Below, one piece after another: positions 35,329-43,410 of a stretch of 64,000 nt of DNA. Each line of letters opens with the position of its first letter. Within the stretch, counting starts at the first letter, position 1. Made by a program: the position numbers and the translations under genes. The notes below the pieces were generated by a model, which was not told the origin of the DNA, made no database searches, and worked only from the letters and a program-made list of their open reading frames with translations. Location of the stretch: positions 12,660 to 76,659 of the forward strand of contig DASZAN010000097.1 in the NCBI GenBank assembly GCA_035945115.1, written 5' to 3'. The stretch comes from DAHUYF01 sp035945115 (lineage in GTDB: Bacteria; Pseudomonadota; Alphaproteobacteria; ATCC43930; CGMCC-115725).

Positions 35329-36525
35329 ATGAACATCCACGAGTATCAAGCGAAGGCGCTGCTGCAGAAGTTCGGCGTCGCCGTGCCGAAAGGCTTCGTC
35401 GCCTACACGCCGCAGGAGGCGGAGAAGGTGGCGCGGCAATTGCCGGGCCCCGTCTGGGTCGTGAAGTCGCAGATCCATGCCGGCGGCCGCGGCGCCGGGC
35501 GGTTTGCCGACAACCAGCAGGGGAAGGGCGGGGTGCGCGTCGTCAAATCGGTCGAGGACGTCGCCAAGAACGCGGCGGAGATGCTGGGCCATGTGCTCGT
35601 CACCAAGCAGACCGGCGCCAAAGGCCGCGAGGTGAAGCGCGTCTATATCGAGGACGGCTGCGACATCAAGCGCGAGCTTTATTTGAGTATGCTGGTCGAC
35701 CGCAAGACCGCGCGCATCACGGTGATGGCGTCCACCGAAGGCGGCATGGAGATCGAGGAAGTGGCCGCCAAGCATCCCGAGAAGATTCTCCGCACCGCGG
35801 TCGATCCCGCGACCGGGCTCCAGGGCTTTCATGCGCGGAAGCTCGCCTATGGCTTGGGTCTTGAGGGCAAGCAGGTCGGCGCCGCCACCAAATTCATGCT
35901 CGGCATCTACAAGGCCTTCACCAGCCTCGATGCCTCCGTGATCGAGATCAACCCGCTGGTGGTGACCGGCGCGGGCGAGGTGCTGGCGCTCGACGCCAAG
36001 ATGAATTTCGACGACAACGCGCTCTTTCGCCATAAGGACGTGGAAGAGATGCGCGATGAAGCGGAAGAGGACCCGACCGAGCTCGAAGCCGCCAAGCACT
36101 CGCTCAACTACGTGAAACTCGACGGCAGCATCGGCTGCATGGTGAATGGCGCCGGCCTCGCCATGGCGACGATGGACATCATCAAGCTCTATGGCGGCTC
36201 GCCCGCAAATTTCCTCGATGTCGGCGGCGGCGCCACCAAGGAGCGCGTCACCACGGCGTTCAAGCTCATCCTCAGCGATCCCCATGTCGAGGGCATTCTT
36301 GTCAACATCTTCGGTGGCATCATGCGCTGCGATGTGATCGCCGAAGGCATCGTCGCCGCGGCGCGCGAGGTGGCGCTCCACGTGCCGCTGGTGGTGCGGC
36401 TCGAGGGTACCAATGTGCGCTTGGGCAAGAAAATCCTCTCGGAATCGGGCCTGCCGATCCTCTCCGCCGACAACCTTGCCGCCGCTGCCGAAAAGGTGGT
36501 GAAGGCGGTGAAGGAGGCGGCCTGA
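35329..36525 (+). CDS. mtkA: malate/succinate-CoA ligase beta subunit
   Basis: ATP-grasp subunit of 398 residues. Start MNIHEYQAKALLQKFGVAVP, nucleotide-binding VVKSQIHAGGRGAGRF, Mg/phosphate site INPLVVTG and DAKMNFDDNALFRH, and the C-terminal GGIMRCDVIAEGI are shared by SucC and MtkA. I cannot separate succinate from malate specificity by eye. Its place in an oxalate/formate operon, away from other TCA genes, favours a specialised CoA ligase over the housekeeping enzyme. ATG at 35329 is chosen from the conserved start; stop overlaps the alpha subunit gene (TGATG). Confidence 0.85.
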   Translation: MNIHEYQAKALLQKFGVAVPKGFVAYTPQEAEKVARQLPGPVWVVKSQIHAGGRGAGRFADNQQGKGGVRVVKSVEDVAKNAAEMLGHVLVTKQTGAKGREVKRVYIEDGCDIKRELYLSMLVDRKTARITVMASTEGGMEIEEVAAKHPEKILRTAVDPATGLQGFHARKLAYGLGLEGKQVGAATKFMLGIYKAFTSLDASVIEINPLVVTGAGEVLALDAKMNFDDNALFRHKDVEEMRDEAEEDPTELEAAKHSLNYVKLDGSIGCMVNGAGLAMATMDIIKLYGGSPANFLDVGGGATKERVTTAFKLILSDPHVEGILVNIFGGIMRCDVIAEGIVAAAREVALHVPLVVRLEGTNVRLGKKILSESGLPILSADNLAAAAEKVVKAVKEAA

Positions 36526-37400
36526 TGTCGGTCCTCGTCAATGCCGACACCAAGGTAATCTGCCAGGGCTTCACCGGCGCCCAGGGCACCTTCCATTCCG
36601 AGCAGGCGATCGCGTACGGCACCAAGATGGTAGGCGGCGTGACGCCCGGCAAAGGCGGCACGACGCACCTTGATCTTCCTGTCTTCGACACCGTCGAGGA
36701 AGCCGTACGCAAGACCGGCGCCACGGCGAGCGCCATCTATGTTCCGCCGCCGTTCGCGGCCGACGCTATCCTCGAAGCGGTCGATGCGGAGGTGCCGCTC
36801 ATCGTCTGCATCACCGAGGGCATTCCCGTTCTCGACATGGTGGCGGTGAAACGCGCACTTTCGGGGTCGAAAAGCCGGCTCATCGGCCCCAACTGCCCGG
36901 GCGTCATCACGCCCGAGCAATGCAAGATCGGCATCATGCCGGGCCACATCCACACCAAGGGCCATGTCGGCATCGTCTCGCGCTCGGGCACGCTCACCTA
37001 TGAGGCGGTCGCGCAGACCACGGCCGCGGGCTTGGGCCAATCCACCTGCATCGGCATCGGCGGCGATCCCGTTAACGGCACCAACTTCATCGACTGCCTC
37101 GAGCTTTTCCTCGGCGATGCCGACACTACATCGATCATCATGATCGGCGAGATCGGCGGTTCGGCCGAAGAAGAGGCGGCGGATTTCTTGAAGCGCAGCA
37201 AGCAGAAGAAGCCCGTGGTGGGCTTCATCGCCGGTGCCACCGCGCCGCCCGGCCGCCGCATGGGCCATGCCGGCGCCATCATTTCCGGCGGCGCTGGCTC
37301 CGCCAAGGACAAGATGGAGGCGATGCGGAGCGCCGGCATCACCGTGGCGGTTTCGCCGGCCGCCTTGGGCAGCACCATGCAGAAAGTGCTGAAAGGCTGA
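36525..37400 (+). CDS. mtkB: malate/succinate-CoA ligase alpha subunit
   Basis: CoA-binding subunit of 291 residues. CoA site GFTGAQGTFHSEQAIAYG, VGGVTPGKGG, the RLIGPNCPGVITPEQCKIGI segment and the phospho-histidine loop RRMGHAGAIISGG (His248). Internal segments resemble SucD, whereas the C-terminus (GITVAVSPAALGSTMQKVL) looks more like MtkB, so specificity is open. Works with the preceding beta subunit; fdsGB begins 2 bp after its stop. Confidence 0.85.
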   Translation: MSVLVNADTKVICQGFTGAQGTFHSEQAIAYGTKMVGGVTPGKGGTTHLDLPVFDTVEEAVRKTGATASAIYVPPPFAADAILEAVDAEVPLIVCITEGIPVLDMVAVKRALSGSKSRLIGPNCPGVITPEQCKIGIMPGHIHTKGHVGIVSRSGTLTYEAVAQTTAAGLGQSTCIGIGGDPVNGTNFIDCLELFLGDADTTSIIMIGEIGGSAEEEAADFLKRSKQKKPVVGFIAGATAPPGRRMGHAGAIISGGAGSAKDKMEAMRSAGITVAVSPAALGSTMQKVLKG

Positions 37401-37401
37401 G

Positions 37402-39111
37402 ATGGCGGAAGGCGCGGCGCGGCAGGAAGGCAAGAGGCGCTTCCGTCCCGGCATGGGCCGGCGCGGCGGGCGCAATGTGCCGAAGGGCCGCCAGGTCGAG
37501 CCGACCGCGCTCGCCGAAGTGGAGGCGCTCCTCGGCGAGCGGCCGCGCCAACGCGATCTACTGATCGAGCATCTCCATCTCTTGCAAGACGAATACGGTT
37601 GCCTCCATGCGCGCCATCTGGCGGCGCTCGCGCATGAGATGAAGCTGGCGCTTGTGGAGGTCTACGAAGTCGCGACGTTCTACGCCCATTTCGACATCGT
37701 CATGGATGACGAAGCGCCGCCGCCCCCCGTCACGGTGCGGGTCTGCGACAGCCTCACTTGCGCGTTGATGGGCGCGCCGAAATTGCTCGCGGACTTGCCG
37801 CAAGCGCTCGGTCCCGCCGTGCGCGTCGTGCGCGCGCCCTGCATGGGCGGTTGCCATAACGCGCCGGTGACGGCGATCGGCCATGCGCTTCACGAGCACG
37901 CGACAGTGGCGAGTGTCGCCCAAGCGGTGATGAAGGACGAGACGCATCCGCATCTGCCGGACTACCGCAACTTCGACGACTACTGCGGCGATAGCGGCTA
38001 TGCGTTGCTGAAGCAGTGTCTCTCCGGGAAGATGCCGCTCGAGGAGCTGCTGAAGAAGCTCGAGGATTCCAATCTCCGCGGGTTGGGTGGCGCGGGATTC
38101 CCCACCGGCCGCAAATGGCGCTTCGTGCGCGCCGAGCCGAAGCCGCGGCTGATGGCGGTGAACGCTGACGAGGGCGAACCCGGCACGTTCAAGGATCGCT
38201 ACTATCTGGAAACCGATCCGCATCGCTTTCTCGAAGGCATGCTCATCGGTGCATGGGCGGTCGAGGCGAGCGACGTCTACATCTATCTCCGCGACGAATA
38301 TCCGCAGTGTCGGGTCTTGCTCCAGGCGGAGATCGCCAAGCTCGAAGCGGTGGGCCTCTCAAAGCACGTGCGCATTCATTTGCGCCGCGGCGCGGGCGCT
38401 TATATCTGCGGCGAGGAATCGGCGATGCTGGAAAGCATCGAAGGCAAGCGCGGCCTGCCGCGGCACAAGCCGCCTTATCCCTCGCAAGTCGGACTCTTCG
38501 GCCGGCCGACGCTCATCAACAATGTCGAGACGCTCTTTTGGGTGCGCGACATCGTCGAGAAGGGGCCGGAGTGGTTCGCGAGCCAAGGGCGTCGCGGCCG
38601 CAAAGGGCCGCGCAGCTTCTCGGTCTCGGGCCGGGTCAAAAACCCCGGCGTGAAGCTCGCGCCCGCCGGCATCACCGTGCGCGAGCTCATCGACGAGTAT
38701 TGCGGCGGCATGGCCGACGGCCACGTCTTCAAGGGCTATCTGCCGGGCGGCGCCTCGGGCGGCATTTTGCCGGCGTCGATGGGCCATCTGCCGCTCGATT
38801 TCGGCACGCTCGAGCAACACGGCTGCTTCATCGGCTCGGCCGCGGTGGTCGTGCTCTCCGACAAGGACGACATGCGCGAGGTGGCGCTCAATCTGCTGCG
38901 CTTCTTCGAGGACGAGAGCTGCGGCCAATGCACGCCCTGCCGCGTGGGCACAGAAAAGGCGGTGAAGCTCATGCAGAACCGCCGTTGGGACAAACCGCTC
39001 ATCGAGGAGCTGACGCAAGTGATGAGCGACGCCTCGATCTGCGGGCTGGGCCAAGCGGCGATGAATCCGGTGAAGATGGTGCTGAAGCATTTCCCGGAGG
39101 ATGTGTCGTGA
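37402..39111 (+). CDS. NAD-dependent formate dehydrogenase, fused gamma-beta subunit (FdsG-FdsB)
   Basis: Diaphorase subunit of 569 residues fusing a NuoE-like domain (about 30-165; 2Fe-2S ligands in CDSLTC and CMGGC) to a NuoF-like domain (about 205-565). The latter has the NADH site RGLGGAGFPTGRKW, the FMN site NADEGEPGTFKDRYYLE, GAGAYICGEESAML and the 4Fe-4S ligands CGQCTPC with the fourth Cys in SICGLGQ. It passes electrons from the alpha subunit to NAD. Such fusion is known in the FDH1 enzyme of Methylobacterium. The stop overlaps the fdsA GTG start. Confidence 0.94.
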   Translation: MAEGAARQEGKRRFRPGMGRRGGRNVPKGRQVEPTALAEVEALLGERPRQRDLLIEHLHLLQDEYGCLHARHLAALAHEMKLALVEVYEVATFYAHFDIVMDDEAPPPPVTVRVCDSLTCALMGAPKLLADLPQALGPAVRVVRAPCMGGCHNAPVTAIGHALHEHATVASVAQAVMKDETHPHLPDYRNFDDYCGDSGYALLKQCLSGKMPLEELLKKLEDSNLRGLGGAGFPTGRKWRFVRAEPKPRLMAVNADEGEPGTFKDRYYLETDPHRFLEGMLIGAWAVEASDVYIYLRDEYPQCRVLLQAEIAKLEAVGLSKHVRIHLRRGAGAYICGEESAMLESIEGKRGLPRHKPPYPSQVGLFGRPTLINNVETLFWVRDIVEKGPEWFASQGRRGRKGPRSFSVSGRVKNPGVKLAPAGITVRELIDEYCGGMADGHVFKGYLPGGASGGILPASMGHLPLDFGTLEQHGCFIGSAAVVVLSDKDDMREVALNLLRFFEDESCGQCTPCRVGTEKAVKLMQNRRWDKPLIEELTQVMSDASICGLGQAAMNPVKMVLKHFPEDVS

Positions 39112-41870
39112 CCGACGCGATCAAATTCATCCTCGACGGCGCCGAGGTCGAGGCGGCGTCGGGCGAGACGATTTGGCAGGTGGCGAACCGGCGCGGCGTC
39201 GAGATTCCCCATCTCTGCTACAGCCCGGCGCCCGGCTATCGCCCTGACGGCAATTGCCGCGCTTGCATGGTGGAGATCGAGGGGGAGCGCGTGCTCGCCG
39301 CTTCCTGCATTCGCAAGCCCGCCGCCGGCATGAAGGTGAAGACGGCGTCCGAGCGCGCCAAGGCCTCGCGCAAGCTCGTCTTCGAGCTTCTCGTCGGCGA
39401 TCAGCCCGAGCGCGCCACGGCGCACGATCCCGACTCGCGCTTCTGGCGCTGGGCCGATCGCGTCGGCGTCGGTGACAGTCGCTTCCCCAAGACCGCACAT
39501 CCCGGCGCCGACCGCAGCCATCCTGCCATGGCGGTCAATCTCGATGCCTGCATCGAATGCACGCTCTGCGTCCGCGCCTGCCGCGAGGTGCAGGTGAATG
39601 ATGTCATCGGCATGATGGGCCGCGGGCATGGCGAGAAGATCGTCTTCGATTTCGACGATCCCATGGGCGAGAGCACCTGCGTCGCTTGCGGCGAATGCGT
39701 GCAGGCGTGTCCCACCGGCGCGCTCATGCCGGCGACGCTCGTCGACGAGAACAGCGTCTTCACCACCAAGCCCGACCGCGAGGTGGCGAGCGTCTGTCCT
39801 TATTGCGGCGTCGGCTGCCAGCTCACCTACAAGATCAAGGACGACAAGATCCTCTATGTCGACGGCCGCGACGGCCCCTCGAACCAGAATCGCCTCTGCG
39901 TCAAAGGCCGCTTCGGCTTCGACTACGTGCATCACCCGCATCGGCTGACGGTGCCGCTCATCCGCAAGGAGGGCGTGGCGAAGAGCACGCATGACCAGAT
40001 CGATCCCGCCAATCCTTGGACGCATTTCCGTCGCGCGAGCTGGGACGAGGCGCTCGACCGCGCGGCGCATGGGCTGAAGCGCATCCGCGATCAGCATGGC
40101 GGCAAGGCGCTTTCCGGATTCGGCTCGGCCAAAGGCTCGAACGAGGAGGCCTATCTCTTCCAGAAGCTGGTCCGCACCGGCTTCGGCACCAACAATGTCG
40201 ATCACTGCACGCGGCTCTGCCATGCCTCGTCGGTGGCGGCCTTGATGGAAGGCATCGGTTCGGGCGCGGTGACGGCGCCCTTCATGGCGGCGAAGGACGC
40301 CGATGTCATCATCGTCATCGGTGCCAATCCCACCGAGAACCATCCGGTCGCCGCCACCTTCTTCAAGAACGCAGTGAAGCGCGGCGTGACGCTCATCGTC
40401 ATGGACCCACGCGGCCAGACCCTGAAGCGGCATGCGACGCACATGCTGCAGTTCAAGCCGGGCCGCGATGTTGCCATGCTCTCGGCGATGCTCAACGTCA
40501 TCGTCAGCGAGGGGCTTTACGACAAGCAGTATGTGCAGGCGCATACCGAGGATTTCCAGAAGCTTGCCGAGAACGTAAAGGACTTCCCGCCGGAGAAGAT
40601 GGCGGAGATTTGCGGTATCGACGCCGATACCTTGCGCCTCGTCGCACGCAAATACGCGCGTGCGCAGGCGGCGATCATCTTTTGGGGCATGGGCATCTCG
40701 CAGCACGTGCACGGCACGGACAATTCGCGCCGTCTCATCGCGCTCTCGCTGGTGACCGGCCAGATCGGCCGGCCCGGCACCGGGCTTCATCCGCTGCGCG
40801 GCCAGAACAATGTGCAGGGCGCGTCGGATGCCGGCCTCATCCCGATGGTCTATCCCGATTACCAGTCGGTCGAGGATCCAAAGGTGCGCGAATTCTACGA
40901 GAAGCTCTGGGGCACCAAGCTCGATCCCAAGCGCGGCCTCACCGTGGTCGAGATCATGAACGCCGTCCATGACGGCGTCATTCGCGGCATGTACATCATG
41001 GGCGAGAACCCCGCCATGTCCGATCCCGATGTCGAGCATGCCCGCGAGGCCCTCGCCAAGCTCGAGCACCTCGTGGTCCAGGACATTTTTTTGACGGAGA
41101 CGGCGCAGTATGCCGACGTGGTCCTGCCCGCCTCGGCGTGGCCCGAGAAGACCGGCACGGTCTCCAACACCAACCGCCAAGTGCAGATGGGCCGCAAGGC
41201 GCTGCCGCTGCCCGGCGAGGCGCGCGAGGACTTGGCGATCATCATCGACCTCGCGAAGCGCATCGGCCTCGACTGGACGTACTCGCATCCCAGCGAGGTC
41301 TTCGCCGAGATGAAGAAGGCGATGCCGTCGCTCGACAACATCACCTGGGAGCGGCTCGAGCGCGAGAACTCCGTGACGTATCCCTGCGACGCCGAGGACA
41401 AGCCCGGCAACGACATCGTCTTCGGCGACGGCTTTCCGACGCCATCGAAACGCGGCAAGCTCGTGCCGGTCGAGCTCGTGCCGCCGGCGGAGGAGCCGGA
41501 CGAGCACTACCCGATGGTGCTCACCACCGGCCGGCAGCTCGAGCATTGGCACACTGGCGCCATGACGCGGCGCGCGAGCGTGCTCGACGAGCTCGAGCCC
41601 GAAGCGGTAGCGAGCCTTTCACCCTCGGACCTGCGCCGCATGGGCCTCAAGCCCGGCAGCATGATCCGCGTCGCCACCCGGCGCGGCGCCATCGAATTGA
41701 AGGCGCGCGCCGACGGCGCCATCCCGCCCGGCATGGTCTTCATCCCCTTCTGCTATGCCGAGGCCGCCGCCAACATCCTCACCAATCCGCAGCTCGACCC
41801 CGTCGGCAAGATCCCCGAGTTCAAATATTGCGCCGCCAAGGTCGAGCCGGTCGCAGCGCCCGCCGAGTAA
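39108..41870 (+). CDS. fdsA: formate dehydrogenase alpha subunit (Mo/W-bis-PGD)
   Basis: Catalytic subunit of 920 residues oxidising formate to CO2. In order: NuoG-like 2Fe-2S domain (CYSPAPGYRPDGNCRACM), His-Cys 4Fe-4S region, two 4Fe-4S motifs (CIECTLCVRACREV, CVACGECVQACPTG), CPYCGVGC and the molybdopterin domains. The metal ligand is Cys371 in DHCTRLCHASS, so this is not a selenoenzyme. C-terminal dinucleotide-binding domain includes TGRQLEHWHTGAMTRR. GTG start overlaps the fdsGB stop (GTGA). No fdsC or fdsD follows. Whether Mo or W is used cannot be told. Consumes formate made by Frc. Confidence 0.95.
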   Translation: MTDAIKFILDGAEVEAASGETIWQVANRRGVEIPHLCYSPAPGYRPDGNCRACMVEIEGERVLAASCIRKPAAGMKVKTASERAKASRKLVFELLVGDQPERATAHDPDSRFWRWADRVGVGDSRFPKTAHPGADRSHPAMAVNLDACIECTLCVRACREVQVNDVIGMMGRGHGEKIVFDFDDPMGESTCVACGECVQACPTGALMPATLVDENSVFTTKPDREVASVCPYCGVGCQLTYKIKDDKILYVDGRDGPSNQNRLCVKGRFGFDYVHHPHRLTVPLIRKEGVAKSTHDQIDPANPWTHFRRASWDEALDRAAHGLKRIRDQHGGKALSGFGSAKGSNEEAYLFQKLVRTGFGTNNVDHCTRLCHASSVAALMEGIGSGAVTAPFMAAKDADVIIVIGANPTENHPVAATFFKNAVKRGVTLIVMDPRGQTLKRHATHMLQFKPGRDVAMLSAMLNVIVSEGLYDKQYVQAHTEDFQKLAENVKDFPPEKMAEICGIDADTLRLVARKYARAQAAIIFWGMGISQHVHGTDNSRRLIALSLVTGQIGRPGTGLHPLRGQNNVQGASDAGLIPMVYPDYQSVEDPKVREFYEKLWGTKLDPKRGLTVVEIMNAVHDGVIRGMYIMGENPAMSDPDVEHAREALAKLEHLVVQDIFLTETAQYADVVLPASAWPEKTGTVSNTNRQVQMGRKALPLPGEAREDLAIIIDLAKRIGLDWTYSHPSEVFAEMKKAMPSLDNITWERLERENSVTYPCDAEDKPGNDIVFGDGFPTPSKRGKLVPVELVPPAEEPDEHYPMVLTTGRQLEHWHTGAMTRRASVLDELEPEAVASLSPSDLRRMGLKPGSMIRVATRRGAIELKARADGAIPPGMVFIPFCYAEAAANILTNPQLDPVGKIPEFKYCAAKVEPVAAPAE

Positions 41871-41982
41871 CGCGTAAATGAACAAAACGTAAGGTGTCGG
41901 TGTCCCCGCGAGTGCCTATTATCTAGGTACAGGGTTCGTGCGCAGGCGCCTCGCCCGGCCGCGCGCGGGTAAGGAGGAGACC

Positions 41983-42279
41983 ATGACGAAGGCAACGACA
42001 GGCGCTCTCTTGGCCGCAGCGATCGGGTTATCGCTGGTCGCCTGCGCGGGCTATGAGCCGGGCCGCGTCTCCTCCGCCATCGGAACAAGCCAGGGCGCCT
42101 ACAGCAATCCGCTCGAAACGCCGACGCAATATCGCGTGCCGCAGACGAACATCGTCACCAGCGGGATCCCCGGCGAAAGCGGCGTTTCGGCGGTCAGCAG
42201 CGCACTGAGCGGAGGCGGCGGTGGCGGTGCAGGCGGCGGTGGTGGTGGTGGCGGCGCCGGTGGTGGCAGCGGTCGCTGA
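41983..42279 (+). CDS. small glycine-rich lipoprotein
   Basis: Protein of 98 residues: N-terminal signal MTKATTGALLAAAIGLSLVAC with a lipobox (LVAC, lipidated Cys21), a short polar middle and a C-terminal run of about 25 residues that are almost all Gly with a few Ala, Ser and Arg. AAGGAGGAGACC precedes the ATG at 41983, a strong ribosome binding site. No family recognised. It follows fdsA after 112 bp and may have its own promoter. The stop is 4 bp from that of the convergent sulfotransferase gene. Confidence 0.7.
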   Translation: MTKATTGALLAAAIGLSLVACAGYEPGRVSSAIGTSQGAYSNPLETPTQYRVPQTNIVTSGIPGESGVSAVSSALSGGGGGGAGGGGGGGGAGGGSGR

Positions 42280-42283
42280 GCGG

Positions 42284-43222
42284 TCAGAACCAGTATTGGT
42301 GGGTCCCATCGGCGACGGTGCCGGCATTGAGCGCCATCGCCGCTGGCTTGCCCGCGACGCCAAGGAACGCGAAGAGCCGGTGCTGCGCCGCGGCTTCGCC
42401 GAGCTCTTCCGTGCGCAAGAGGAAAACGCGCGCGGGCCAATGGTCGGCGAGGGCGCGGAGGGCCTCATTGTACTCACGGACGTAGCGGCGAATGGCCTCG
42501 AGCTTGACGCCATCGGGGTCGCTCGCCGCGCCTGGCGGCAGCGGAAACGTCGGATAGGCGGGATCCCAGATGTTGTGCCGCCAGATGCCATTGTTGGGTG
42601 GCGCCCAGTGATTGATCGAGCCACGCCCCAGCGCCTTCCGCGCCAGGAATGATCGGGCGCACGCTTCGAGCTCGCGGTGAAGGCCGACGATCTTGCCGTC
42701 GGGAAAGCGCGCGAGAAACGACTCGGCGAGATTGAGCCACCAGTGCGAGACGTCGAAGACGAGCGCGAAGTGCCCGGCGAGGCGCGCCAAGCGCTCGAAA
42801 TGGAAGTCGCGCTGCTCGGCGAGCGGCTCCCAGTAGACGAGCGGTGGATTTTCGTGAGTGGCGATGCTGCCGGCCGCCGATCCGACGAGCGCCGTCAGGC
42901 TGGTCGAGCCGCAACGCCCGCTGCCGAGGCCGAGCACGACGCTCCCAGGCGATGCGCGGCGCGGCCGTCCCGCCAAGAGCCGCTCGAGGTTCTCGAAATA
43001 AGCCGCGCGCAGCGGCGCAAGCGGAAAGGTGTCGCCGATGATGCTGAGGAGATGCTGGCCGCGTTCGACGGTGCCGAGCGGAAAGCGATCCCGCTGCATC
43101 GCGAAGAGAACGCGCGCGAGATTCTCACGCGCGCCGCGGTCGTAAGGATCACTGCTCCGCCGCGCCGCCCAGTGATGCGCTTCCGCGGTGAGCGCGGCGA
43201 TGTTTGCTTCGTTGCCCGACAC
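42284..43222 (-). CDS. sulfotransferase family protein
   Basis: Protein of 312 residues with the PAPS-binding 5'-phosphosulfate loop LGLGSGRCGSTSL near residue 100 and a fitting 3'-phosphate region (KIVGLHRELEACARSFL), preceded by a helical, TPR-like stretch of about 90 residues. Acceptor unknown; bacterial members sulfate lipids, sugars or proteins. The start is GTG at 43222; the GAGGGGG that would act as its ribosome binding site is supplied by the palindromic repeat immediately upstream. Confidence 0.8.
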   Translation of the reverse strand: MSGNEANIAALTAEAHHWAARRSSDPYDRGARENLARVLFAMQRDRFPLGTVERGQHLLSIIGDTFPLAPLRAAYFENLERLLAGRPRRASPGSVVLGLGSGRCGSTSLTALVGSAAGSIATHENPPLVYWEPLAEQRDFHFERLARLAGHFALVFDVSHWWLNLAESFLARFPDGKIVGLHRELEACARSFLARKALGRGSINHWAPPNNGIWRHNIWDPAYPTFPLPPGAASDPDGVKLEAIRRYVREYNEALRALADHWPARVFLLRTEELGEAAAQHRLFAFLGVAGKPAAMALNAGTVADGTHQYWF

Positions 43223-43223
43223 G

Positions 43224-43317
43224 CCCCCTCACCCTGTCCCTCTCCCCGCTGGGGAGAGGGAACGATGCCGCGCCGTCATCCCCCTCTCCCCTCGGGGAGA
43301 GGGTTGGGGTGAGGGGG
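43224..43317. repeat. palindromic repeat, family A (copy 1)
   Basis: 94-bp element bounded by CCCCCTCACCC and GGGGTGAGGGGG, containing two nested hairpins (CCCTCTCCCCGCTGGGGAGAGGG and CCCTCTCCCCTCGGGGAGAGGG, written here split by their loops). It is the same family as the copy at 46233-46323, in the opposite orientation. It begins one base upstream of the sulfotransferase start codon. Confidence 0.85.
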
Positions 43318-43357
43318 TCGGCGCTCCAGCCGCATCATGACAAAGGAAGGCGCACGG

Positions 43358-43392
43358 CAAAAGCAAAGCGGCGGCCCGGAGGGGGCCGCCGC
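43358..43392 (-). terminator. intrinsic terminator of the porin gene
   Basis: Perfect 10-bp stem GCGGCGGCCC (43368-43377) with its complement at 43383-43392, five-base loop. On the minus strand the stem is followed by TTTGCTTTTG. It lies 18 bp after the porin stop. Confidence 0.75.
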
Positions 43393-43410
43393 AAGGTGGC
43401 GGGAGGATGG

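Noticed and set aside
40200..40235. Possible selenocysteine formate dehydrogenase
   Set aside because: The active-site position is an ordinary TGC codon (Cys371) and no in-frame TGA is present.
38736..41552. Open frame of 938 codons antisense to fdsA
   Set aside because: A mirror frame of a G+C-rich gene; no family resemblance, composition rich in His/Arg/Ala as expected for shadows, while fdsA is unmistakable.
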